A stretch of 64,000 nt of DNA from a bacterium (GTDB taxonomy: Bacteria; Electryoneota; AABM5-125-24; Hatepunaeales; Hatepunaeaceae): positions 1-64,000 of the forward strand of contig JAIPJL010000005.1 in the NCBI GenBank assembly GCA_021734165.1. The letters run 5' to 3'. Below the pieces are notes generated by a model, which made no database searches, was not told the DNA's origin, and saw only the letters and a list, made by a program, of their open reading frames with translations. Both the position numbers and the translations under genes were made by a program. Shown in pieces: positions 53,606 through 63,078 of this stretch. Each line of letters opens with the position of its first letter. Position 1 is the first letter of the stretch.

Positions 53606-54517
53606 ATGAAAATACAAACATTTTTCGCATCTCTGAGAGCGCCGTTTTTCACTGCGGTGATAATCCCTGTCATACTCGGCAGCGTGCTCGCCTGGCATCA
53701 TGGTTCGACATTCCACTGGGGGCTCTTTTTTATCACGCTCTTCGGTGCGATTGCGCTTCATGCGGGAGCTAATACCATCAACGACTACTTTGACCACCTC
53801 AGCAATAACGACGCTGTCAACGATGAGTTCATCCGACCGTTCACGGGTGGCAGCAGGCTGATTCAGAATGGGGATCTGACGCCGAGAGGCATGCTGACGA
53901 TTTCGATTTCTACCTATATGATCGGCGTCATTATCGGGCTGTACCTGACTTATTTAAGAGGCATGACGATATTCTGGATCGGGCTGATCGGAGTGGCTTG
54001 CGGGGTGCTGTATGTTGCGCCCGGTATCAACCTCGCAAAGCGTGGTTTCGGTGAGTTTGCAATTGCGCTGGCGTTCGGGTTGTGCTGTGTGAGTGGAGCG
54101 TATTACGTGCAGGCTCAGACCTTGAGCTTCGAGGTGATCTTTGCATCGCTGCCGGTAGCTATGCTGATCTTGCTGGTGCTGTTTATAAACCAATTCCCTG
54201 ATTATAACGCGGACAAGGCGGTGGGAAAAACGCACTGGGTGGTCAGGATGGGCAGGAAGAAGGCGTCGGTCAGCTATGCGACGATGATGATTATAACTTA
54301 TGCTTTGATCATTGCGCTGGCTCTTATTTACGGTAAATTCTGGCTGCTGGTCGGGCTGGCAACCGCTCCGATAGCGATCAAAGCGGTGCGGAATGCGCTG
54401 GTGAACTACGACGATGTGAAGGAGCTTTTCCCGTCATGCGCAGGTACGATCATGACTCACATGTTCACGGGGCTGCTGCTGACGTCAGGGTATGTTTTGC
54501 AGACGCTGTTAAGCTAA
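53606..54517 (+). CDS. menA: UbiA-family prenyltransferase, probably MenA
   Basis: 303 aa, about nine membrane helices. The two aspartate-rich prenyl-diphosphate sites are 'NDYFDHLSNNDAVND' and 'NQFPDYNADKAVGKTHWVVRMG', the pattern of 1,4-dihydroxy-2-naphthoate polyprenyltransferase (menaquinone synthesis). Other UbiA members cannot be ruled out, and no other men gene is in the window. The DNA is richer in G+C than the core genes nearby. A palindrome with a T tail follows the stop. Confidence 0.8.
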   Translation: MKIQTFFASLRAPFFTAVIIPVILGSVLAWHHGSTFHWGLFFITLFGAIALHAGANTINDYFDHLSNNDAVNDEFIRPFTGGSRLIQNGDLTPRGMLTISISTYMIGVIIGLYLTYLRGMTIFWIGLIGVACGVLYVAPGINLAKRGFGEFAIALAFGLCCVSGAYYVQAQTLSFEVIFASLPVAMLILLVLFINQFPDYNADKAVGKTHWVVRMGRKKASVSYATMMIITYALIIALALIYGKFWLLVGLATAPIAIKAVRNALVNYDDVKELFPSCAGTIMTHMFTGLLLTSGYVLQTLLS

Positions 54518-54538
54518 TTTCCCAAATCAAGTTGAAGC

Positions 54539-54606
54539 TAACCACAGAGGCACAAAGACACAAAGAAAAATTCTCTGTGCCTCTGTGTCTCTGTGGTTTT
54601 TGTTTT
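54539..54606. repeat. Long imperfect palindrome with T tail before priA
   Basis: Arms 'accacagaggcacaaag' and 'ctctgtgtctctgtggt' pair imperfectly over about 27 bp, followed by tttttgttttt, so it can end menA transcription. The arm recurs at 16335-16365. The priA start lies at 54611, directly after, so the element probably also forms part of its leader. Confidence 0.65.
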
Positions 54607-54610
54607 TAAG

Positions 54611-57055
54611 ATGCCCAATCCCCCTGAAATAACACTTGCTGAAGTGCAGTTCGGTGACACTCCGGCGGGAGGTTATACTTACCGTATTCCGGATGAATTG
54701 AACATCACATGCGCCGGAATCCGTGTCAGAGCTCCTTTTGGTATGCAGCGGCGGGTGGGCATACTGACCAGCATCTACAAAGGGCAGGATCGAGCTCACT
54801 ACCGCAACATTGCCGAACCTATAGACATCACACCCCTGATCTCACCTGAGATACTCGAACTTACCAAGTGGATTGCTGAATACTATCTCTGTGAATGGGG
54901 GGAGGCATTATCATCAGCCATACCACGCGGTCTAAAACCGACAGGCAAACGCAAATATATCCTGACCGAGCTTGGATTATCTGAACCCTTCCTATCCGAA
55001 GAGACCGGACCAGCAGGACAGCTTTGGCGTGACCTCCGAAAATCACCGTTGACCTTCGCTCAAATTAACAGACGCTTTCCACGAGGAACCCTTTTAATTG
55101 AGAAATTCAAACAGCATGGATGGATTGAGCAGATAGAAATTGAGGTGCGTCGCTCGGTTCAAAACATGATCACAGAATGGCGCTGGAATGATGAACAGGA
55201 TTATGCTGATGTATTAGAGAAAATGCCACAGCGATCAAAGAAATTAAGGCGCGGTGTCGAGATTCTTAGGGATAATACCGGCAGGATTACCGCCAAAGAA
55301 CTTAGCGCTATTGAGCCGGGTATGAGCCAGATCATGACAAATTTGGTGAAGAAAGGCTGGATTTTATCATCTCAGGTTCCCGCGCACATGCTTAGCAGTC
55401 TGCAAACCGGAATGGAAGAGACAGCGGTAAACTCAATTGTTCTTTCAACCGCACAGAAGACTATTGTTGAAAAAATCGAGAAGTCGCTGCAGTCTGGTAA
55501 ATATCAGTCATTTTTACTACATGGAGTCACAGGTTCCGGCAAAACTATCGTATATCTTGAAGCGGTTGCGAAAGCATTGGAACTTGGAGGATCTGCGATA
55601 GTGATGGTGCCGGAGATTTCGCTGACGCCACAGTTAACCGGACGTTTCAGACGAAAATTCGGATCGGATGTGGTGGTAACGCACAGCGGTCTCTCTGAGG
55701 CTGAGAGACGTGAAGCATGGAACCTGGCAAGAACCGGCAAAGCAAAGGTGATGGTGGGACCTCGTTCGGTGGTGTTTACTCCGCTCGATAATATTAAACT
55801 GATCATTGTCGATGAGGAGCACGACGACAGCTATAAACAGGCGGATCCGGCGCCGAGGTACAACGGCAGGGATGTAGCTCTTTATAGGGGATTCAAATCA
55901 GGCGCGACAGTAATTCTCGGATCGGCGACGCCTGATATTATAAGTTACAGCAATGCGAGAAGAGATAGATACGAACTGCTCGAATTAAAAGAGCGTCATG
56001 GTGAAGGAAACCTGCCGGATGTCTGGGTTGTCAAATGGAGTCCGAGCGAAAGAGCAGGATGCTTCAGCCCGAAGCTAAAGAAAAGATTAGAGGAAGTCGT
56101 TGAGCGCGGTGAGCAGGCTATTCTACTGATCAACCGCCGCGGTTTTTCGACGATTATTCGCTGTCCTGAATGCGGAAGTGTTGCCAAATGCCCGAACTGT
56201 GACATTACTTTACGCTATCACCGCGACAGGCAGTTAATAGAATGCCATTATTGCGGGCATAACCAAAAACCGCTTGACACATGTCCAAGTTGTCGAAGCC
56301 AGAGACTGATTTACGGAGGTATTGGAACACAACGCGTCCAACGGGAGTTAGAATTATATCTGCCGAAGGCGCGTGTGATACGGATGGATCAGGATACTAC
56401 GCACGGCAAAGGCGCTCATCAGAATATATTGGCAGATTTTGCAGTGCATAAGTACGATATACTCCTTGGAACGCAGATGGTTGCCAAGGGGCATGATTTT
56501 CCCAACGTAACACTGGTTGGGATACTGCTCGCTGACATGGAATGGTGGAGATCGGATTTCAGGGCTAATGAACGTGCGTACAGGCTCCTGTCTCAGGCGG
56601 CAGGCAGGACGGGACGCGCGGGTGGGGGAGAGGTTGTTATTCAGGCACTTGAAGCTGAAAATCCTTTGCTGCGCTGGGTTCAGAAGCATGATTATAATGA
56701 GTTGTTCAATTCCGAGGTTGATGATCGAAAAGGTCTGGATTATCCACCTTATAGTAAATTGGTTGCGATATTGCTAAAATCCGAAGATGCTGTTATGGTT
56801 GATAAAGCTGCCAATGAGCTTAAAGAAACACTTGATTACAGTCTTGCAGGTTGCAAAATATTAGGACCGGCGCCACCTCAGATTGAACGGCTTGAGAAAT
56901 TCTATCGACGCAGGTTATTGATTAAAATTCCCTTGGCAAGTAAAAACTCGGTCAGAACTAAAAACTCTATCAAAGAGATGGTTCAGGAGCTTGAAAAGCA
57001 ATATCAGAATCGAAAGTTAAGGTTTATAGTTGACGTTGATCCGGTTGATGTGTAA
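54611..57055 (+). CDS. priA: Primosomal helicase PriA
   Basis: 814 aa from ATG 54611 (an upstream in-frame GTG at 54593 is inside the repeat). 3'-DNA-binding and winged-helix domains (about 1-260), helicase core with Walker A 'GVTGSGKT' (about 305), 'VDEEHDDSYKQ' (DEEH box), 'GSATPD', and the eight-cysteine zinc region 'CPECGSVAKCPNCD' ... 'CHYCG' ... 'CPSC'. 'GTQMVAKGHDFPNVTL' and 'QAAGRTGRAGGGEVVIQ' motifs V and VI present. Restarts stalled replication forks. Confidence 0.96.
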   Translation: MPNPPEITLAEVQFGDTPAGGYTYRIPDELNITCAGIRVRAPFGMQRRVGILTSIYKGQDRAHYRNIAEPIDITPLISPEILELTKWIAEYYLCEWGEALSSAIPRGLKPTGKRKYILTELGLSEPFLSEETGPAGQLWRDLRKSPLTFAQINRRFPRGTLLIEKFKQHGWIEQIEIEVRRSVQNMITEWRWNDEQDYADVLEKMPQRSKKLRRGVEILRDNTGRITAKELSAIEPGMSQIMTNLVKKGWILSSQVPAHMLSSLQTGMEETAVNSIVLSTAQKTIVEKIEKSLQSGKYQSFLLHGVTGSGKTIVYLEAVAKALELGGSAIVMVPEISLTPQLTGRFRRKFGSDVVVTHSGLSEAERREAWNLARTGKAKVMVGPRSVVFTPLDNIKLIIVDEEHDDSYKQADPAPRYNGRDVALYRGFKSGATVILGSATPDIISYSNARRDRYELLELKERHGEGNLPDVWVVKWSPSERAGCFSPKLKKRLEEVVERGEQAILLINRRGFSTIIRCPECGSVAKCPNCDITLRYHRDRQLIECHYCGHNQKPLDTCPSCRSQRLIYGGIGTQRVQRELELYLPKARVIRMDQDTTHGKGAHQNILADFAVHKYDILLGTQMVAKGHDFPNVTLVGILLADMEWWRSDFRANERAYRLLSQAAGRTGRAGGGEVVIQALEAENPLLRWVQKHDYNELFNSEVDDRKGLDYPPYSKLVAILLKSEDAVMVDKAANELKETLDYSLAGCKILGPAPPQIERLEKFYRRRLLIKIPLASKNSVRTKNSIKEMVQELEKQYQNRKLRFIVDVDPVDV

Positions 57056-58016
57056 ATTAATTAATAAGGATGATTATTTTAGTAAATGCGAAAAAAGACA
57101 ATTGCGTCTGATTCTTCAAACATTCTTAGTTTTTCTGCTCTTTATTAGTTCAATAGCAGGCGCTGTTCGTATTAAACCTCAATTCCAATACGATTATATC
57201 GGCGCTGATCAGGAGTACATTGACAAGCTTGATATTGAGTTAAAGCAAAAGCTTAAGTATATTGAAAGCAACCTTGAAACGGAACTTAAAGGATCCGTAA
57301 AAGTAATCCTCACGCTTTCTGAGGATGATTTTGCAAGGAAGACAAGAGGTGGAGTACCGGGCTGGGCTGGGGGGATTGCTTATCCGCAGCAACAAACCGT
57401 AGTACTGAAAACACCTCTTTTCTTCGGGCAGGGTGTTCCGGTTGAAGTACTCGCTGCGCATGAAGTAACACATGTTCTTATTCATCAGATTATCGGCGAT
57501 AACTACCTGCCTCGCTGGTTGGAAGAGGGTTTATGCCAGGTTCTTGCCGGAGAATCAAGAACAGGATCGTTCGGTGCAATGGGACGCGCCGCTGCCGCCA
57601 ACAGATTAATGGGTCTCCCGCGAGTGGATCATGTGCTTGGTTTCTCACGACCTGATGCAAACTTAGCCTATACGGAATCACGCTATGCAACTGCTGCCTT
57701 GGTTGACAGATTTGGTTGGCGAGCAATAAATGATTTGTTGAGCAGAATTGGTGATGGCACAGAGTTCGAGGAAGCTTTTTTTCTGGCAATCGGTGTTGAT
57801 TATGAGTTTTGGCAGGTGGAATGGTTAGAAGACGCTCGCACAAAATACAGTGTCATGGCATTGCTGGAGATGCAGAATTTGATTTGGATTATTATTTTAC
57901 TCCTGGCAATTCTTGCTATGATTGTTACCTTTGTTAGACGCAAATTGCAGTTGAGACGATGGACGGAGGAAGAAGAAGATGAGGATGATTACAATGAACC
58001 GATTTTTCCGGAATAG
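57048..58016 (+). CDS. MA-family zinc metalloprotease, membrane-linked
   Basis: 322 aa from ATG 57048, which overlaps the priA end by 8 bp; a TTG at 57102 would give a tighter signal anchor. A hydrophobic N-terminal segment (about 20-38) and a C-terminal one (about 275-297) frame a Peptidase_MA-like domain with 'AAHEVTHVLIHQIIG' (H138, E139, H142) and 'LPRWLEEGLCQVLAG', so a zinc protease facing the periplasm. Substrate unknown. Ends in an acidic tail. Confidence 0.85.
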   Translation: MCKLINKDDYFSKCEKRQLRLILQTFLVFLLFISSIAGAVRIKPQFQYDYIGADQEYIDKLDIELKQKLKYIESNLETELKGSVKVILTLSEDDFARKTRGGVPGWAGGIAYPQQQTVVLKTPLFFGQGVPVEVLAAHEVTHVLIHQIIGDNYLPRWLEEGLCQVLAGESRTGSFGAMGRAAAANRLMGLPRVDHVLGFSRPDANLAYTESRYATAALVDRFGWRAINDLLSRIGDGTEFEEAFFLAIGVDYEFWQVEWLEDARTKYSVMALLEMQNLIWIIILLLAILAMIVTFVRRKLQLRRWTEEEEDEDDYNEPIFPE

Positions 58017-58054
58017 GTTAGATCGTTCAGAGTACAGCCTTCAGGCTGTTGGAA

Positions 58055-58224
58055 CACGCTAAAGAGTCTGTCCGGTAATGCTAAAAGCGCTTGGGGAAGC
58101 ATCATCCCAGCGAAAGCTGGGATCCAGTAAACTCTTAATAAATAAATCATTATCTGGATTCCAACTTCCGTTGGAATGATGCGTTGCGAGATTTACGCTA
58201 TTATTGGACAGACTCTAAAGCGTG
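58055..58224. repeat. MITE-like element with inner two-hairpin repeat
   Basis: About 170 bp. Near-identical terminal inverted repeats: cacgct-aa-agagtctgtcc (58055-58073) and the reverse complement at 58206-58224 (two mismatches), extending to ggtaat/attatt. Inside is a hairpin pair (58104-58123, 58158-58177) with the same 'cttaataaataaatcattat' linker as the element at 30246-30323. A relative of the 48123-48157 repeat is just outside the left end, inverted. The 241 bp between the two genes hold no gene. Confidence 0.7.
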
Positions 58225-58257
58225 AACTCTGAACCGGTATTAAGTGAGAAAAAGCAA

Positions 58258-59226
58258 ATGCGATTATTAACAGTACTAACTCTTGTCATTTTTATTTCCG
58301 CAGCCGGATTCTGCGCAGGAATTACAAGCTTTCCTATAACGGTTTCGCTCAACGAAACACGCGCACTTGCCCTCGGAGGAGCTGTGATTACTGAAACAGG
58401 TTGGTCACAAGGAGCAATGTTTAATCCAGCGACTGCTGCTGATGGTGGTCGAAGCTTTAGCGCTTGTTATGCCAACCACCTCGTTGATCAATGGAATGGT
58501 GGATTTAATGTATCTTATCCATTATTTGAAAAATATACCGTTGGCGGGTATCTGACAACTTTCGACCACGGTGAGTTTGACAGAACTAATCTAGATGAGA
58601 TTCCAACAGAAGAGACATTTGGAGCATCTGAAAATCTTGCTGCCGTATTTTTTGCTGGTAAGTATAAAGAAAATCTGTCCTATGGTGGTGCATTAAAATT
58701 TATATGGGGGGAGATTGATACTGATAAATCATCCGGATATGCGGTTGATCTCGGGATTACTTATGATCCCAATTGGGAAAGAGTGAAGTTAGGATTGGCT
58801 GTGCGTAATCTTGGAAAACAGATCAGCGCTTACGGATCGGACACCTATCCTCTTCCAACAGAGACATTAATTGGTTTATCACAAAAACTGAAGTATTTAC
58901 CATTAACTATAAGTACGGTAATGATACTGTCACGTGAGGATGAAGGAGACTATAACGGAGATTTTCTACCGGGTTCACCGGGCCTGTCTTTTGGGTTTGG
59001 TGGTGAATTTGCTGTTCAGATTAATGTTATAAAAGATCCGCTTCAATTAAGATTTGGATATAGAAGCCGAGCTGAAGGCTTACGCGTCGGTTATCATAAT
59101 GATATGCTTGCAGGCACGAGCTATGGTATAGGCATACCTTTGCAAAATTTTAACTTTGATTACACGTTCGTCTTTATGGGGGCTCTCGGCAGCATACATC
59201 GTTTTGGTTTGACCGGTAAGTTATAA
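58258..59226 (+). CDS. PorV/PorQ-like outer-membrane protein (UPF0164 family)
   Basis: 322 aa from ATG 58258, which gives a proper signal peptide (residues 1-20, 'FISAAGFCAG'); a GTG at 58222 is in frame. A FadL-like barrel: 'TRALALGGAVITETGWSQGAMFNPATAAD', 'YAVDLGITYDPNWERVKLGLAVRNLGKQ', and a C-terminal strand 'FGLTGKL'. PorV in Bacteroidetes is the shuttle/attachment protein of type IX secretion. With the sorting-domain proteins in this window it supports a T9SS, but which Por protein this equals is not decidable. Confidence 0.8.
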   Translation: MRLLTVLTLVIFISAAGFCAGITSFPITVSLNETRALALGGAVITETGWSQGAMFNPATAADGGRSFSACYANHLVDQWNGGFNVSYPLFEKYTVGGYLTTFDHGEFDRTNLDEIPTEETFGASENLAAVFFAGKYKENLSYGGALKFIWGEIDTDKSSGYAVDLGITYDPNWERVKLGLAVRNLGKQISAYGSDTYPLPTETLIGLSQKLKYLPLTISTVMILSREDEGDYNGDFLPGSPGLSFGFGGEFAVQINVIKDPLQLRFGYRSRAEGLRVGYHNDMLAGTSYGIGIPLQNFNFDYTFVFMGALGSIHRFGLTGKL

Positions 59227-59322
59227 AGTTGAGTGATCACCTCTGAACGACTTGCATTTTAGAGGTTTACAATATACATTAATCCAACATACCGTATTTC
59301 GGTCATAAACTTGGACTTATAA

Positions 59323-60081
59323 ATGAGATGCCAACATTGTAGAACTAACGTTACGAAAATACCTATTAACTGGAAATGTCCCAGTTGCGGTGAACAGCTG
59401 CCCGAACCAGGCAAGTGGTTTTATTTTAGTGAGCATCTTATTGAGTATCTCCCTGAAAAAGGTGTGATATTCTGGACTGTCTGGTTTGCTATTATAATGA
59501 TTCTAACGGGCGTGGCAGAGCTTGTACTCGGTAGAGGCTATTTGCTTAGTTACTTGGGTGGCAGTTTGTTAATGTCTCTTGTTTTTTTGTTTTTTGGTGG
59601 TATGTTGATAGATATGGTAATGAAAATAAATCTGCCGATACGCATGCCTTACGGTACTGACTACATTCTTAAAGAACGAGCTGTAATTCGCAATTTCAGG
59701 AAAGCAACCAATCTGGCGCTGATAATTGGCATCATTTATTCTCTTTACTGGTTGAAACCTCGTATATTTTTTCTTTATTTTCCTGCCTATCTCGTTACCA
59801 TAAGCTGGTTTCTTGTACTTGCTTGGTCGATTCTTGGTCTATTCCTTGATCCTCGCATGACTGAAGATGTCCGCTTCCGCTTTTATATGGACAGGCTTGG
59901 CATCACAAGCCTTAAACAATACCGAAAACTGGGGACGGCGTTTATTGCTGTTCTTGTTCTCATTGCCATTGGTTACCACATACTGATTTCCGTTCCAGGT
60001 TTATGGAAAGAGATTAGTAATACAACTTCTTTTGGCACATTTATAAGATTTATGAAAGAGTACTTTGCTTGGTTGTTTTAG
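59323..60081 (+). CDS. Zinc-ribbon membrane protein, unknown function
   Basis: 252 aa. N-terminal zinc ribbon: 'CQHCRTNVTKIPINWKCPSCGEQ' (C3, C6, C19, C22), then about six hydrophobic segments (about 47-70, 78-100, 127-160, 165-185 and near the C-terminus). I do not recognise a named family. Starts 96 bp after the PorV-like gene and is followed by the C25 protease, both possibly secretion-related, but a role in secretion is only context-based. Confidence 0.7.
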   Translation: MRCQHCRTNVTKIPINWKCPSCGEQLPEPGKWFYFSEHLIEYLPEKGVIFWTVWFAIIMILTGVAELVLGRGYLLSYLGGSLLMSLVFLFFGGMLIDMVMKINLPIRMPYGTDYILKERAVIRNFRKATNLALIIGIIYSLYWLKPRIFFLYFPAYLVTISWFLVLAWSILGLFLDPRMTEDVRFRFYMDRLGITSLKQYRKLGTAFIAVLVLIAIGYHILISVPGLWKEISNTTSFGTFIRFMKEYFAWLF

Positions 60082-60116
60082 TAAGTGTGAAAGTGTGAAA
60101 GTATGAAAGTTAAAAG

Positions 60117-62906
60117 ATGAAATCAAATTTAAAAAAGAGATGTATTTGTTTTTTTTTAATTCTTGTATCAATATTTCCCTCGTTTTCTGCCCTCGCGCGA
60201 CCTCTTACTGAACAGGACATTCCTGTCACCCGCAACCTTCTTGGCACACCACTTCCAACCAGATCACAATATCTCGCTGAACACCCATTACGTGATTTAA
60301 CTGTTCATGGAATCCATAGCATTAATAATCGTCGTGATGAAGACGGTACGGTTATCATTGCGGTCAATCACAGATTGTTAAATGAGCATGAAGCGTTATT
60401 TGATCAGTTCTCAAATGATATTGCAAACCAAGGATATGATGTTATTCAACTTGATGTTGAAGGTGGAACGGCAGAGGAATTCAAGGAACTTTTAATCGAT
60501 GAAGGTGGTGATGATCTTGTTGGCGCCATTCTGGCGGGAGAATTGCCACTTGCCTGGTTCGAGCAGTATGAGTATTTCAATGATGAGCAAGAACCCGATT
60601 ACGATTTCCTAATTGAATATCCGATTGATCTATTCTTTATGGATATTGACGGAACATGGCAGGATACGTCACATAATGGAATTTATGACATCCATGAGAA
60701 TGACAACTGGGAGCCAGATATTTGGCTTGGCAGGCTGCCTGCCTGGAATCTGAGTCGTATTGATGAAGATGCACTTATCGCTGCATATCTTGAGCGAGTA
60801 CATGATTATCGAATCGGCAGACTTACACTACCACATCGGGGATTAAACTTCATTGATGATGACTGGATGTATTATGCAAATGAATGGGAGAATGATTTAC
60901 GATACAGCTTTAGAGGAACATTAACAGTTGCACATGCTGAATCAACAAACGCTGACAATTATACACGAGAGCTTGAAAGCGAAGGTTATGAAATTGTACA
61001 GGTTGCCGTTCATTCCACGCCTGATACTCATATATTTAAGATTAATAATCATAGCGCTAATGATTATTTCCGCTTTTCCCGCCTACGTGATAATGTGACG
61101 CCTAATATCATGTTTTACAACCTTTTTGCCTGCTCAAATATGAACCTTGGAAGCAACCTTTGCATGGGCGCTCTTTATGCTTTGCGTGGACCCTATGGTC
61201 TGGGAGCAGTAGGCTCAGCCAAAACAGGTTCGATGTTATACTTTGATGATTATTACCAACCACTTGCGGATGGTCTGTGTTTTGGTGACGCTTTTAAACA
61301 TTGGTTTACAGAGCACGGTCATCAGCCGGAACGTGAGAATTGGGCGCGTTCCTGGTTTTATGGCATGACATACTTCGGTGATCCTACACTCAAGGTCAAA
61401 CTTGGCTTGCGCCTGGAAGAGTGCATTATACTTGATGATGAAAATGGCGACAGTGATAATATTGCAGATACAGGCGAGACGGTTGAGTTATGGCTGACTG
61501 TTTCAAACAGGAATATCGAATCAATTGAAAATATACAGATTACCCTAACCAGCGAAGATCCAAATATTGAGATACAGGAAGGTGAAGGGTACATCAACTC
61601 GATAAATGGAGGCGGTTCAGAGAATGCGCAAGATTTTTTCGTTAGTATAAATGATGATTGTCCCGATGGGCATAATGCTGTAATAAATCTGATGATGACG
61701 CCCGAAAATGACACGCCTTGGCACGACAGGATTATCCTTGAAATCAGAAGCCCCGTAATTGAAATAACCAGATTCGATAATGTTGGCGCACACGGTATCT
61801 GGACTGGTCCAGGGGAAGAAGGTCAATTAATACTTGCCCTGAAAAACATTGGAGGTGATGATTTACAGGAAGGCGGTAATATCGAATTTATTTCAACGAA
61901 TGCAACTTTTGCTTTTCCAGATGGCGAGCCTGCGGCACCAGTAATTATAGCAGATAGCAGTGTATGGTATGGCGCTGATGAATATATTCTTTATCGAATT
62001 GATGATGATCTCGAACAGGGGGAAGGTGTTCTGGTCAGGATGAACATCTTCAAAGATGAAGCTCTACTTGGTGAAGGTTTATTATTACTTCCTACATCCA
62101 GTGAGTTTAATTTTCAAGATGATTTGAATCAGGAACCTGATTGGTTGAGGAGTTATGCTGTAACAAATGGCTACAGCAATGCCTGGCAATGGAAGGATGA
62201 CGGAGGTGATGGATCAGGCGGACTATGTTTTACCGGTGAGGACAGTCTTGGTTACCCGGCTCGATCTGATGGCGTATTTGAACTGCCTTTGATGATGTTA
62301 AACGATGGAGCGAGGTTGAATATTCATCACAGAATGTATGCAGAGCAGGATTTCGATGGTGCTAGAGTAGAGTTAAATACAGGCAACGGTTGGCGTCTGA
62401 TTGAACCTGATGACGGATATAATGGTATTGCCGTTGCTAATGGTTCTTTTGAAGGTGGAAGATGCTGGAACGGAACTTTTAACTGGCGTGATGACATTTT
62501 TGTAATTAGTGAAAGAAGCGGGAGTATTCGCTTGCGTTTCAGGTTCGTATCGGATAACGGTATTGAAGATCAGGGCTGGTTTATTAATGCGTTAAACATT
62601 ACCGGTTCTCCATTTATAGTTAGTGAAACAGAAAAACTTCCGGAAATAACGCAATTAATATCGCTTTATCCTAATCCTTTCAATAGTTTTTTACATTTGA
62701 AATACAGCCTTGCGGATCCGTCGGAGGTAACAATTACTCTATTTGATTTGACAGGTAGAAAAGTTGCTGAAGTGTTTGAAAATAAGTTAGATGCAGGAAT
62801 CCACGAAGTAGTTTTTCAGGCAATTAATTTACCTGCCGGAATCTATTTACTGAATTTTAAAACTAAAGAAGGGATTATACAGAAAAAGATTTCACTAATA
62901 AAATGA
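60117..62906 (+). CDS. Gingipain-like (C25) cysteine protease with T9SS sorting domain
   Basis: 929 aa. Signal peptide (1-27, 'FSALA'). The C25-like catalytic region (about 50-430) has a likely His in 'VAVHSTPDTH' (H299) and Cys in 'LFACSNMNLGSN' (C339), the 'GLGAVGSAKTGS' loop and 'YFGDPTLKV', the order seen in gingipains. Two or three immunoglobulin-like modules follow, then the sorting domain (850-929: 'SLYPNPFNSFLHLKYSL', 'GIYLLNFKTKEG'). Secreted and probably surface-attached by T9SS. Gingipains cleave after Arg or Lys; specificity here is unknown and the low similarity of flanks makes the active-site assignment tentative. Confidence 0.8.
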   Translation: MKSNLKKRCICFFLILVSIFPSFSALARPLTEQDIPVTRNLLGTPLPTRSQYLAEHPLRDLTVHGIHSINNRRDEDGTVIIAVNHRLLNEHEALFDQFSNDIANQGYDVIQLDVEGGTAEEFKELLIDEGGDDLVGAILAGELPLAWFEQYEYFNDEQEPDYDFLIEYPIDLFFMDIDGTWQDTSHNGIYDIHENDNWEPDIWLGRLPAWNLSRIDEDALIAAYLERVHDYRIGRLTLPHRGLNFIDDDWMYYANEWENDLRYSFRGTLTVAHAESTNADNYTRELESEGYEIVQVAVHSTPDTHIFKINNHSANDYFRFSRLRDNVTPNIMFYNLFACSNMNLGSNLCMGALYALRGPYGLGAVGSAKTGSMLYFDDYYQPLADGLCFGDAFKHWFTEHGHQPERENWARSWFYGMTYFGDPTLKVKLGLRLEECIILDDENGDSDNIADTGETVELWLTVSNRNIESIENIQITLTSEDPNIEIQEGEGYINSINGGGSENAQDFFVSINDDCPDGHNAVINLMMTPENDTPWHDRIILEIRSPVIEITRFDNVGAHGIWTGPGEEGQLILALKNIGGDDLQEGGNIEFISTNATFAFPDGEPAAPVIIADSSVWYGADEYILYRIDDDLEQGEGVLVRMNIFKDEALLGEGLLLLPTSSEFNFQDDLNQEPDWLRSYAVTNGYSNAWQWKDDGGDGSGGLCFTGEDSLGYPARSDGVFELPLMMLNDGARLNIHHRMYAEQDFDGARVELNTGNGWRLIEPDDGYNGIAVANGSFEGGRCWNGTFNWRDDIFVISERSGSIRLRFRFVSDNGIEDQGWFINALNITGSPFIVSETEKLPEITQLISLYPNPFNSFLHLKYSLADPSEVTITLFDLTGRKVAEVFENKLDAGIHEVVFQAINLPAGIYLLNFKTKEGIIQKKISLIK

Positions 62907-63078
62907 TCAAAATTAACAAAGCCAAATACACACAGATAAAGGCTTTCAAGGATGTTTCTGTTTCATTTTACTTGTAAATTTGTTATATTACAACTTAGTT
63001 GCAAAATTTGCGACAATTAACAGTTTTTTGTGTTTTAGAAGTACAAATCGGTTAATGTAAACCACTACAGGGATAAAC

